From contig JAKBBV010000007.1 of NCBI GenBank assembly GCA_021808285.1, forward strand, positions 1-64,000: a stretch of DNA of 64,000 nt. The letters are read 5' to 3'. Both the position numbers and the translations under genes were made by a program. This document shows positions 45,238 to 53,463 of the stretch, one piece after another. The notes under the pieces are model-generated. The model was given only the letters and a program-made list of their open reading frames with translations, did no database searches and was not told the DNA's origin. How positions within the stretch are numbered: the first letter of the stretch is position 1; every line of letters starts with the position of its first letter. The DNA comes from Pseudomonadota bacterium. Its GTDB lineage: Bacteria; Pseudomonadota; Alphaproteobacteria; Caulobacterales; Caulobacteraceae.

Positions 45238-45992
45238 TCATAACCACCAAATGACCATGGCGGCGATGAGGACGGCGGCGTCGTAAGCGACGGCGAGTTT
45301 GTCGTATCGTGTGGCGACGCGCCTGAAGTCTTTGAGACGGCTGAACATTCGCTCGATGAGGTTTCGGCGACGATAGAGCTGACGATCGAACGGGTAGGGG
45401 TTTTTGCGCGTGCGATTGTTGGGAACGATGGCGAGGGTTCCGCGGTTGGCGAGAAAGGCTCGGAAGCCGTGGCTGTCGTAGGCGCAGTCGGCGAGGCACA
45501 GCTTGGCGGGCGGCAGTGGGCCGATGAGTTCGGTGGCGGCGCGCAGGTCGCCGAGCTGGCCGGGCGTGATCACGAAGGCGATTGGGCGGCCCTGACCGTC
45601 AACCACGGCATGGACCTTGGTCGTCCGCCCGCCGCGGGAGCGGCCTATGGCTTGGGCAAGAGCCCCCCTTTTCCGCCGGCGGCGCAGCGGTGGGCCTTGG
45701 CATGGGTCGAGTCGAGCATGATCTCGGCCGGCGGGCCGCCAGAGGCCGCCAGCGTCTCGAAGGCCTCGCGCCAGACGCCCTTCTTCGCCCAGCGAACGAA
45801 CCGGTTGTAGAGCGTCTTGCGCGGGCCATAGACCGCCGGCGCATCCACCCAGCGCGATCCGCTCATAAGCACATGCACAATGCCGCTGATCACCCGCCGG
45901 TCGTCCACCCGGGCCACCCCCCGCGTATCCTTCGGCAGCAAAGGCGCCAGCCGCTCGAACTGAGCCTCGCTCAGCCAGAAAACATCAGCCAT
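45238..45992 (-). CDS. IS5-family transposase, two frames (element 3)
   Basis: orfA starts at 45992 (MADVFWLSEAQFERLAPLLP) and ends at 45645 after 115 residues. orfB in the -1 frame ends at 45238 and holds the rest of the DDE domain (LCLADCAYDSHGFRAFL, then RRRNLIERMFSRLKDFR with the catalytic Glu). A -1 shift at the A4G6 run joins them into 251 residues. The first Asp is in EIMLDSTHAKAHR at the end of orfA. Both halves look intact. Confidence 0.86.
45663..45672 (-). other. Putative -1 frameshift run in element 3
   Basis: On the minus strand the orfA frame reads GGA AAA GGG GGG CTC, an A4G6 homopolymer run directly before orfA ends. A -1 slip here gives the orfB frame with the catalytic residues. 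It differs from the A AAA AAG site of element 1. Confidence 0.65.
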
Positions 45993-46107
45993 CCAAACCC
46001 TCCCATCTGGAGAGCTTGAATCACTGTTCGGGCCAAACAGGAATCCCGTTTATGGGTCCTGAGCCTAGGACGCCCGCGCGAGGTCAACCTAAGCACATAT
46101 GCGGGGT

Positions 46108-48441
46108 TCAGTCCGCCAGCGCCGGCTCCGGCGGAGCAGGGGACTCGGACGGATCTCCAGCTTTCCCGCGTGGGGAAGGTGGGCTTGCGGGATCGAACTC
46201 GAAATCCAGCTTGCCGTCTTTCAGCACCACCTTGACGTGGCCGCCCTTGGCGAGGCGGCCGAACAGAATGTCATCGGCCAGAGGTCGCTTTATCTGTTCT
46301 TGAATGACACGACCCAAGGGGCGGGCGCCGTAAAGCTCGTCAAATCCGTTTTTGGCCAGCCAGTCGATGGCCTCTTCAGAGGTCTCGATGGTGATATGAC
46401 GATCAGCGAGCTGGGCCTCAAGCTGGAGAACAAACTTCTCAACGACCTTGCGAATAACCTCCTGGTTGAGAGGTTTGAAGGCGACGACGGCGTCAAGGCG
46501 GTTGCGGAACTCCGGGGTGAACAGTCGCTTGATCGCTTCCTCGTCCTGACCCTCAACCTTGCCGCGGCCGAACCCGATGGAGTTGCGCTGGGCGTCCGAG
46601 GCGCCGGCGTTGGTGGTCATGATCAGGACCACGTTGCGGAAGTCGACCTTCTTGCCGTTGGCGTCGGTGAGCGTCCCATGATCCATGACCTGAAGCAGGA
46701 TATTGTAGACGTCCTGGTGGGCCTTTTCGATTTCATCGAGGAGAACCACGGCGTGCGGATGCTGGTCGACCGCGTCGGTAAGGAGGCCTCCCTGGTCAAA
46801 CCCGACATAGCCGGGCGGGGCGCCGATCAAGCGGCTGACCGTGTGGCGCTCCATATATTCGCTCATGTCAAAACGTAGGAGCTCGATTCCGAGTGTCGCG
46901 GCGAGCTGCCGCACAGTCTCAGTCTTGCCAGTCCCGGTGGGGCCAGAAAACAAATAGCTGCCTATGGGCTTGTTCGGTTCGCGAAGCCCCGCGCGCGCCA
47001 TCTTCATGGCTGAGGCGAGTTGATGCAACGCCTCGTCCTGACCGAAGACCGCGGACTTGAGATCGGTCTCAAGGAGCCTCAGGGCCTCAGTGTCGGATTT
47101 GGAGACCGACTTCGGCGGGATGCGCGCGATCTTTGCGACCACAGACTCGATCTCCCGAAGTCCGATGACCTTTTTGCGCCGACCTTCAGGCAACAGCATC
47201 TGCGATGCCCCAGCCTCATCGATGACGTCGATGGCCTTATCAGGAAGTTTGCGGTCAGTGATGTATTTGTCCGCAAGCTCCACCGACGCCCGCAAGGCTT
47301 CAGCTGTGTACTTCAGCTTGTGGAAGTCCTCGTAATAGGTCTTGAGGCCGCGGAGAATGCGGATGGTGTCCTCGACCGATGGCTCGTTCACATCGATCTT
47401 TTGAAAGCGCCGGACCAAAGCCCGGTCTTTCTCGAAATGCTGGCGGAACTCCTTATAGGTGGTCGAGCCCATGCACTTGAGCGTTCCCGACGCCAGGGCG
47501 GGTTTGAGCAGATTCGAGGCGTCCATAGCCCCACCGCTGGTGGCGCCGGCGCCAATCACCGTATGAATCTCGTCGATGAATAGGATCGCATTGGCGTGGT
47601 TCTCAAGCTCCTTGACCACCTGCTTGACCCGCTCCTCGAAGTCGCCGCGATAGCGGGTGCCCGCCAGAAGCGCCCCCATGTCGAGGCTGTAGATCGTCGC
47701 CTCCGAGAGCACGTCCGGCACCTCGCGCCCTACGATCTTGCGCGCCAGCCCTTCGGCGATCGCGGTCTTGCCCACGCCTGGGTCACCTACCAGAAGCGGA
47801 TTGTTCTTCGTCCGCCGGCACAGGATCTGGATACACCGCTCCACCTCTGAAGCGCGGCCGATCAGCGGGTCGACCTTCCCCTGTTTCGCCTTCTCATTGA
47901 GGTTGATGCAGTAGGCTTCGAGCGCCTCGCCTCCGGTCTTGGCGGCGGGCTTTTCTTCCTCTTCGGTCGCACCCTTGGCCGGTCGCGTCTCGGAGAGCCC
48001 GGCTTTCTTGGCGATGCCGTGAGCGATGAAGTTCACCGCGTCGTAGCGGGTCATATCCTGTTGCTGGAGAAAATAGGCCGCGTGGCTCTCACGCTCAGAG
48101 AACACGGCCACCAGCACATTGGCCCCGGTGACATCCTCCCGCCCCGAGGACTGCACATGGATAACCGCGCGCTGCAGGACGCGCTGAAAACCGGCGGTCG
48201 GCTTGGCGTCCTCTCCATCCTCGACGACCAGGGATTTGAGGTCAGTCTCCACGTAGTCGCTGATCGTCTTGCGAAGTGCGGCAAGGTCCACATCGCAGGC
48301 TTTCATCACAGCCGCCGCATCGGCGTCGTCCAGAAGCGACAAAAGGAGGTGCTCCAGAGTCGCATATTCATGTTTGCGCTGGTTCGCATAGGCGACAGCG
48401 CGGTGCAGGGACTCTTCGAGATTGCGCGAGAAGGATGGCAA
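46108..48441 (-). CDS. clpA: ATP-dependent Clp protease ATP-binding subunit ClpA
   Basis: This 777-residue AAA+ unfoldase feeds substrates into ClpP. The N-domain begins PSFSRNLEESLHRAVAYANQ. AAA1 has Walker A GDPGVGKTAIAEGLA and Walker B LFIDEIH. AAA2 has Walker A SGPTGTGKTETV, Walker B VVLLDEIEKAH, and a ClpP-docking tripeptide IGF in NSIGFGRG. A TTG start at 48441 is chosen because GAGAGG stands six bases upstream and the resulting N-terminus matches the family; the frame is open further but is not family-like. It lies 10 nt after clpS. The clpA stop is 42 bases from IS element 3. Confidence 0.95.
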   Translation of the reverse strand: MPSFSRNLEESLHRAVAYANQRKHEYATLEHLLLSLLDDADAAAVMKACDVDLAALRKTISDYVETDLKSLVVEDGEDAKPTAGFQRVLQRAVIHVQSSGREDVTGANVLVAVFSERESHAAYFLQQQDMTRYDAVNFIAHGIAKKAGLSETRPAKGATEEEEKPAAKTGGEALEAYCINLNEKAKQGKVDPLIGRASEVERCIQILCRRTKNNPLLVGDPGVGKTAIAEGLARKIVGREVPDVLSEATIYSLDMGALLAGTRYRGDFEERVKQVVKELENHANAILFIDEIHTVIGAGATSGGAMDASNLLKPALASGTLKCMGSTTYKEFRQHFEKDRALVRRFQKIDVNEPSVEDTIRILRGLKTYYEDFHKLKYTAEALRASVELADKYITDRKLPDKAIDVIDEAGASQMLLPEGRRKKVIGLREIESVVAKIARIPPKSVSKSDTEALRLLETDLKSAVFGQDEALHQLASAMKMARAGLREPNKPIGSYLFSGPTGTGKTETVRQLAATLGIELLRFDMSEYMERHTVSRLIGAPPGYVGFDQGGLLTDAVDQHPHAVVLLDEIEKAHQDVYNILLQVMDHGTLTDANGKKVDFRNVVLIMTTNAGASDAQRNSIGFGRGKVEGQDEEAIKRLFTPEFRNRLDAVVAFKPLNQEVIRKVVEKFVLQLEAQLADRHITIETSEEAIDWLAKNGFDELYGARPLGRVIQEQIKRPLADDILFGRLAKGGHVKVVLKDGKLDFEFDPASPPSPRGKAGDPSESPAPPEPALAD

Positions 48442-48451
48442 GACGGACCTC

Positions 48452-48781
48452 TCAATCCTTTTCCATAGTGCATTGAAGGGGGTGTTGGTGGCGTCGAGCG
48501 GTCTCAATGACCTGGGCCACCTTGGTCTCAGCCACCTCGTAGGTGAAGACGCCACAGACGCCGACGCCATTCTGGTGAACATGCAGCATGATGCGAAGCG
48601 CCGTCTCGCGCGATTTATTGAAAAACCGCTCGAGGACGTAAGTCACGAACTCCATTGGGGTATAGTCATCATTGAGTATCAGAACGCGATACATTGATGG
48701 TTTCTGGGTCCTGGTCTTCGTCTGCGTGACGATTGCCGTTCCCGTCCCGATGGTGGATTGGTCCTGCTCCTTGTCCGACAC
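48452..48781 (-). CDS. clpS: ClpS adaptor for ClpAP
   Basis: This 109-residue adaptor delivers N-end-rule substrates to ClpA. The core signature is [20 protein letters not shown] followed by [20 protein letters not shown], with the hydrophobic pocket residues and the NDD that binds the substrate N-terminal amine. The unstructured N-tail is Thr/Gln-rich. It is in an operon with clpA, which is the usual order. Confidence 0.95.
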   Translation of the reverse strand: MSDKEQDQSTIGTGTAIVTQTKTRTQKPSMYRVLILNDDYTPMEFVTYVLERFFNKSRETALRIMLHVHQNGVGVCGVFTYEVAETKVAQVIETARRHQHPLQCTMEKD

Positions 48782-48942
48782 GAGGCTTCTCCAACGCGAG
48801 ACGCCCGCGGCGCCTCAGAGGATTAGATATTCAAAGTGGCGCCGTTTGGAAGCCCCTTTGGCGCATACGACCGTGGACGAATTTCAGGCGCCTCGGTCCT
48901 GGGCGCCGGGGCATTCCAAGTCAATCAGGGCGGATTTGTGGA

Positions 48943-49845
48943 TCAGGCGGTCGGCCATAGCCGGGCGGCGCCTCGAACGCCCGATGAATCGCCGTGTAGC
49001 GCTGGGACCAGACGGGTGGTCAGGCTATCGGAAAATATCCAGCGTTTGAGCGCCTGGCGCGCGGAATCGTAGATTTCTGGGACGTTGGACATCCCTCCGC
49101 CGCAAACGATGACATCCGGGTCAAGGATGTCGCAGACCACCGCGAAGGCTCGGCCCAGGCGATCCGTATAGCGCTCAAGCGCCATCATGGCCGCCGGCTC
49201 CCCGCGCCGAGCGTGTTCGATGATGGTCTCGCCTTTGAGCCTGAGCCCCGTGGCGCGGGTGTAATCGGCCTCGAAACCGGAGCCGGAGATCCAGGTTTCC
49301 AGGCAGTTCGTTCGCCCGCACCAGCAGGTTAGTCCATGCGCCTCATGGGGAGTCGGCCAGGGCAGGGGGGTATGTCCCCATTCGCCGCCAATCCTATTCA
49401 CTCCCTCCACCAGCCCACCGCGGACGACCACGCCCCCACCGCAGCCGGTTCCCAGAATGGCGCCGAAGACGACCTCAGCTCCGGCGGCGGCGCCGTCAAG
49501 GGCTTCGGAGAGTGCGAAACAGTTGGCGTCATTGTGCAGGCGCACCGGCCGCCCCAGGCTCTCGGCGAGGTCACGGTCGAAGGCGCGGTCGTTGAGCCAG
49601 ACGCTGTTGGCGTTCCGCACCAGGCCGGTCTTGGCCGAAAGGGACCCTGGCATACCGACGCCTACCGGGGCCTCGGCCGCTCCGGATTGCCGTTCCACCT
49701 CCCTGACGAGCTGCGTCACAGTCTTGAGAGCGGCGTCATAGCGCCCTGGGTTCGGCAGACGCTCGCGAGCCAGGAACCGCCCAGTTTCATCGAGCGCCGC
49801 CGCCTCAATCTTGGTGCCGCCGAAGTCGACGCCGATACGGACCAT
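48943..49845 (-). CDS. ROK family sugar kinase (fructokinase-like)
   Basis: This 300-residue ROK kinase has the phosphate motif IGVDFGGTKIEAAAL at the N-terminus, the substrate segment NDANCFALSEAL and AILGTGCGGGVVV. The zinc-binding motif CWCGRTNCLETW follows the catalytic His region GGEWGHTPLPW. The group includes fructokinase, NagK and Mak; fructose or N-acetylglucosamine are likely substrates, but specificity cannot be told. It follows the HAD gene by 26 nt, likely in one transcript. Confidence 0.88.
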   Translation of the reverse strand: MVRIGVDFGGTKIEAAALDETGRFLARERLPNPGRYDAALKTVTQLVREVERQSGAAEAPVGVGMPGSLSAKTGLVRNANSVWLNDRAFDRDLAESLGRPVRLHNDANCFALSEALDGAAAGAEVVFGAILGTGCGGGVVVRGGLVEGVNRIGGEWGHTPLPWPTPHEAHGLTCWCGRTNCLETWISGSGFEADYTRATGLRLKGETIIEHARRGEPAAMMALERYTDRLGRAFAVVCDILDPDVIVCGGGMSNVPEIYDSARQALKRWIFSDSLTTRLVPALHGDSSGVRGAARLWPTA

Positions 49846-49871
49846 GGGATCTCCTGGCCTATAAGGCCGCC

Positions 49872-50549
49872 TTATCGGCCTATAGAGGCGGTGATCGCCG
49901 GGGCCAGCTTCGCCCAGTCGTCGATGCGAGTGTGACGTTCGGGCGCGGTGGGGGCCATGGCGCGGAGGCGGACGTCAGCGACCATCTGGAAGCGGCGCAC
50001 GCTTGGTGCGGCCTCGGCCACGGAGTCGAGGTTAACCAGGAGGTCGTCAACAAACGCCACGCCTGCGCGGGACCGTTCAGCCATAGCCGCCACGGGCGCA
50101 CCCTTAGGACCTGCGCCGATCACGAGGTCATAGGCGAGACCGTGGTCATCCAGCCACCGCTCACGCGCATCACGGCTTGCGGCTGGCGCGTTGGTGAGAA
50201 TGACGATCCTGGCGACCCGGGCGATTTCAGACAGGGCCGCCGCGGCCCCAGGTGTCGCGTCCAAATCATGCCGATCGAGCGCGAAGTAGGCGTCGAAGAG
50301 CGCCCGTCCCTCCTCCAGAGTGATGGGGGCGGACTCACCCGGCCTGTAGAGGTTCTGGAATAGGGCGAATCGCTGGAGGCGCATTTCCAGGCCGTGGCTG
50401 GCGACGAACCGGCCAAAGCCTTCGACAAATAGGGCGAGAACCTCATCGACATCGACGACGACCAGGGGGATGTCGTGACGGAGGTCTAGGCGCTCGATCT
50501 GATCGGTGATCTCCGGCGCCAGAGTTTGAAGAGCGCTCCGATCAGCCAA
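49872..50549 (-). CDS. HAD-like hydrolase
   Basis: This 225-residue protein has the HAD nucleophile motif as VVVDVDEVLALF (D-x-D), the motif II Thr in IVILTNAP and motif IV VAFVDDLLVN. The usual lysine motif is in the region VIGAGPKGAPVAAM. A long cap segment lies between motifs I and II. It is probably a phosphatase of small metabolites. Adjacent to the ROK kinase, it might act on a sugar phosphate, which is inference. Confidence 0.78.
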   Translation of the reverse strand: MADRSALQTLAPEITDQIERLDLRHDIPLVVVDVDEVLALFVEGFGRFVASHGLEMRLQRFALFQNLYRPGESAPITLEEGRALFDAYFALDRHDLDATPGAAAALSEIARVARIVILTNAPAASRDARERWLDDHGLAYDLVIGAGPKGAPVAAMAERSRAGVAFVDDLLVNLDSVAEAAPSVRRFQMVADVRLRAMAPTAPERHTRIDDWAKLAPAITASIGR

Positions 50550-50654
50550 GGCCCCCTCCGAGTGTGGCTAAACTCCGACTTAAGAATCTTGCGGTGTCTA
50601 GTCACTTCCAGACTTACGGCGACGGTGCTGGAGCCGTGCAAGACGAGACCCTAA

Positions 50655-51047
50655 ATGCCCAAGACTGTGCTCATCGTCGAGGACAATGAGCTGAATCAGA
50701 CACTCTTCGTGGATATTCTCGAGTCGCGTGGATATCTTACCTTGAGAACGCCCGACGGCGTAACGGGGTTCGAGATCGCCCGTGCGCGCCAACCCGATCT
50801 TATCGTCATGGATATTCAGTTGCCGGCGATTTCCGGGCTGGAGATCACCCGATGGATCAAATCGGACCCTTTGGTCGCACACATACCCGTACTCGCGGTG
50901 ACCGCCTTCGCCATGCGCGGAGACGAAGCCCGTATCCGCGAGGCGGGATGCGAGGCCTACCTGCCAAAGCCGGTGTCTCTGGCCGCTTTCCTGGAGGAGG
51001 TGGAAAGTCTCCTGGCGCGATCGCCGTCGCGCGCCGGGCCTACTTGA
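50655..51047 (+). CDS. divK: Single-domain response regulator DivK
   Basis: This 130-residue receiver domain has no output domain. The phosphoacceptor is Asp53 (LIVMDIQLP), with the acidic pair E9-D10, the Thr/Ser switch in [21 protein letters not shown] and Lys in YLPKPVS. It matches DivK closely ([10 protein letters not shown] start, AFAM[15 protein letters not shown]), the regulator that controls the DivJ/PleC/DivL-CtrA pathway of asymmetric division. An imperfect TAA-N7-TTAA-like element lies at 50569-50583. In Caulobacter divK is followed by pleD; here it instead converges with rpmG, overlapping by 8 nt. Confidence 0.9.
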   Translation: MPKTVLIVEDNELNQTLFVDILESRGYLTLRTPDGVTGFEIARARQPDLIVMDIQLPAISGLEITRWIKSDPLVAHIPVLAVTAFAMRGDEARIREAGCEAYLPKPVSLAAFLEEVESLLARSPSRAGPT

Positions 51048-51207
51048 TTTTGGCTTCCACGAATTCGACGTGCTTGCGCGCCACGGGATCGTATTTCGTG
51101 ACCTTCATTTTCTCGGTCATGGTCCGAGCATTCTTTTTGGCGACGTAAAAATAGCCAGTATCGGCGGTTGAGTTCAGCCGAATCTTGATGGAGGCGGGTT
51201 TGGCCAT
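51040..51207 (-). CDS. rpmG: 50S ribosomal protein L33
   Basis: This 55-residue ribosomal protein starts at ATG 51207 ([20 protein letters not shown], followed by [14 protein letters not shown]) and ends EFVEAKIK. The sequence is a standard L33 without the zinc-binding cysteines (C- form). Its stop overlaps the end of divK by 8 nt on the opposite strand. Confidence 0.96.
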   Translation of the reverse strand: MAKPASIKIRLNSTADTGYFYVAKKNARTMTEKMKVTKYDPVARKHVEFVEAKIK

Positions 51208-51311
51208 GGCGGGTTCCGATCAGTGAGCCGGCCCCAGGACCGGGAAATCAAGGCGCGCGAAAATAGGCAAGGCGGCCCAACTGTCAATCTTCGCGTGGCC
51301 ACAGACGCGGA

Positions 51312-52031
51312 TTACAGGGCCACAAGTCGCTGGCGACCGCGTTGAAAGCTGAGGCTTGGCGCAGGACGGCTCGGATCGCGCAGCCTTGAGGGGATCTCGT
51401 TGAGGACGAAACGCGTCACGCTGGGAAGATCGAGGGTGAGCGCCTCCTCAAGGGTAGGCCAGGCGATCTCGTCCAGTTCGCCACAATCGGGCTGGCGTTC
51501 GAGGCTTATCAGGTTATCGGCCATGGCCATGAAGAAACGGGCGTCGAATCGCTTGGGAGACGAGGGTGGAGTGATCGCCCGCGCGATGAATTCGAGCGGC
51601 GCCAGGTCCGGGAGCACGCCTTGAGCCACGAAATCCTTCCAGGGGCCGGTGACACGAGGCGGCGCAACGGTAAGATGTCGGGCCAGCAGGAGCCCCGTCT
51701 CCTCGAAAGTTTCACGTATCGCCGCCATCGCCAGAGCCCGGGCCCTGGCGGCAGGGGCCGTCTTCTGAAGACGCAGGGCTGTGTCTGGCGCAAGCTCGCG
51801 GGCGGCAGGGGCCAGATAATCGGCCGGATCGATTCGCCCCCCAGGGAAGACCCATTTGCCTGGCATGAAATCGTGTCCGCTGTTGCGCCGACCCATGAGG
51901 ACGCGATGAGTTCCCGGGGTCGCGTTCCGTAAGAGAATTAACGTTGCGGCGTGGCGCGGCCGGACAGGACGAACGCCAGGACGTGGCTCAGGCGGGCGAG
52001 GCCCCAAGTCGTCAAATGCAGTGGCGCTCAT
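51312..52031 (-). CDS. Nudix hydrolase
   Basis: This is a 239-residue protein with an N-terminal HAATLILLRNATPG strand, then GKWVFPGGRIDPADY and the Nudix helix AIRETFEETGLLLA, which gives R-E-x2-E-E-x-G. The insertion between GG and the helix is long. Related proteins act as CoA or NUDT19-like pyrophosphatases; the substrate is uncertain. It lies upstream of rpmG on the same strand. Confidence 0.85.
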   Translation of the reverse strand: MSATAFDDLGPRPPEPRPGVRPVRPRHAATLILLRNATPGTHRVLMGRRNSGHDFMPGKWVFPGGRIDPADYLAPAARELAPDTALRLQKTAPAARARALAMAAIRETFEETGLLLARHLTVAPPRVTGPWKDFVAQGVLPDLAPLEFIARAITPPSSPKRFDARFFMAMADNLISLERQPDCGELDEIAWPTLEEALTLDLPSVTRFVLNEIPSRLRDPSRPAPSLSFQRGRQRLVAL

Positions 52032-52110
52032 GCCATGACCTTATGGGCTGGTCGCCCTAGGATCAAACCCGGGGATTCGTTCGCCGTATCGGGGGGCGGC
52101 CTTATCGGCC

Positions 52111-53457
52111 TTGACCTCTGTCATTGACTCCGCCTCGCGTTGGCCTCAAACGCCCAACGGTTATGCGACGCATTCGCAAAAGGCCGCTGCCCAGCGGCAT
52201 GCTGATCGGAACTCTGGTTTGCTTTCTCGGTCCCTCGCCTTGCCCCCCGCTCTGGTTCGGTTCCTGACGGTCCTGGGGCCCGGGCTGGTCGTCATGCTCG
52301 CCGATACCGACGTGGGCAGCGTGATAACCGCCGGGCAGAGCGGCGTCCAATGGGGCTATAGCCTCATTCTACTGCAGCTTGTTCTCATTCCCATCCTGTT
52401 CATGGTGCAGGAATTGACCGTGCGCCTGGGCGTGTTCACCGGACGTGGCCATGGCGAACTCATCCGTGACGAATTCGGTCCTGTCTGGGCCTGGGTCTCT
52501 GTCGCAGGTCTTGGAGTCGCCACGCTGGGCGCACTTCTGACTGAGCTTTCGGGCGTCGCCGGGGTTGGCGAGCTCTATGGCGTGCCGCGAAGCCTGAGCC
52601 TTGCAGTGGCGGGGCTGGGCCTCGTCGCTATCACCATGACCGGTTCATACCGCCGCGTGGAACGCGCGGCCATCCTTGTGGGTCTGTTTGAATTCGCCTT
52701 CTTCGCCGTGGCCTGGGCAGCCCATCCCAATGGCGCGGAGATGGCGCGGCAGGCAGTCCGGATTCCGTTTCTGGACAGGGGGTATCTCTACCTGGTGGCG
52801 GCCAATATCGGCGCGGTCATCATGCCCTGGATGATTTTCTACCAGCAGTCCGCCATCGCAGACAAACGCCTGAAAGCGGAACACTTCGCCGCGGCGAGGC
52901 TCGATACGGCCCTGGGCGCTGTCGTGACCCAGCTTGTCATGGCGGCCGTACTGGTCGCTGCGGCCGCGACCTTGAAGGGGGCATCGACGCACCTCGATAC
53001 AGTGGGCCAGTTGAGCGCGGCCCTGACGCCCCTTCTGGGCGCTTCCTTTGGACGGTTGGTGTTTGGTCTGGGCATATTGGGGGCGGGTCTGGTGGCGGCG
53101 ATCGTCTCCTCCCTTGCCCTGGCCTGGGGCCTTGGGGAGGTCACCGGCTTCAAGCATTCCCTGGAGCATCCGCCGACCGAGGCCCGTTGGTTCTATGGCG
53201 TCTATGCCGCCTGTGTCCTGGGCGGGGCTGTGCTGGTCGCCGTAGTCCCAGATCTCGTCGCGTTAAATATCGGCGTTCAGGTGATGAACGCCCTGTTGCT
53301 TCCAGTTGTTCTCGGGTTCCTGATCGCTTTGGCCCGACGGAGTCTGCCGGACGACGTGCGCCTCAAAGGCCCCTATTTCGTCGTCGTCGTGCTTGTCTCG
53401 TCGCTCACCTGCGCCCTGGGTGTTTTGGGCGGACTTGCGGGCCTTGGGCTGACCTGA
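52111..53457 (+). CDS. NRAMP-family divalent metal transporter, divergent metal-site motif
   Basis: This is a 448-residue protein with 10-11 hydrophobic segments in the NRAMP arrangement. The TM1 motif reads GPGLVVMLADTDVGSVITAG, where canonical Mn/Fe transporters have DPGN. In TM6 the segment is NIGAVIMPWMIFYQQSAIAD rather than A-x-x-MPHN. Conserved family features remain, such as QELTVRLGVFTGRGHGELI. It may move a different ion from MntH or belong to a branch with altered selectivity. The start used is TTG 52111; no good Shine-Dalgarno was found, so the start is uncertain. It converges with rnr, 6 nt apart. Confidence 0.85.
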   Translation: MTSVIDSASRWPQTPNGYATHSQKAAAQRHADRNSGLLSRSLALPPALVRFLTVLGPGLVVMLADTDVGSVITAGQSGVQWGYSLILLQLVLIPILFMVQELTVRLGVFTGRGHGELIRDEFGPVWAWVSVAGLGVATLGALLTELSGVAGVGELYGVPRSLSLAVAGLGLVAITMTGSYRRVERAAILVGLFEFAFFAVAWAAHPNGAEMARQAVRIPFLDRGYLYLVAANIGAVIMPWMIFYQQSAIADKRLKAEHFAAARLDTALGAVVTQLVMAAVLVAAAATLKGASTHLDTVGQLSAALTPLLGASFGRLVFGLGILGAGLVAAIVSSLALAWGLGEVTGFKHSLEHPPTEARWFYGVYAACVLGGAVLVAVVPDLVALNIGVQVMNALLLPVVLGFLIALARRSLPDDVRLKGPYFVVVVLVSSLTCALGVLGGLAGLGLT

Positions 53458-53463
53458 ATCCGC

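Larger units (their letters stand above)
45228..46065 (-). mobile_element. IS5-family (IS427-like) insertion sequence, element 3
   Basis: The element is about 838 bp. The left end reads GGCTCCAGACTCATAA and the reverse-complemented right end GGCTCAGGACCCATAA (13 of 16 matching). TA, within CTAG, flanks both sides (45225-45228 and 46065-46068). It carries a two-frame transposase on the minus strand. Its transposase-proximal leader (CATAAACGGGATTC, then TTTGGCC and GTGATTCAAG) is closely related to that of element 1, so the two belong to the same subgroup. Confidence 0.88.

Noticed and set aside
50569-50583. Possible CtrA binding site (TTAA-N7-TTAA) upstream of divK
   Set aside because: Only the second half-site is exact (TAAA-N7-TTAA), so it is too weak to call without comparison across species.
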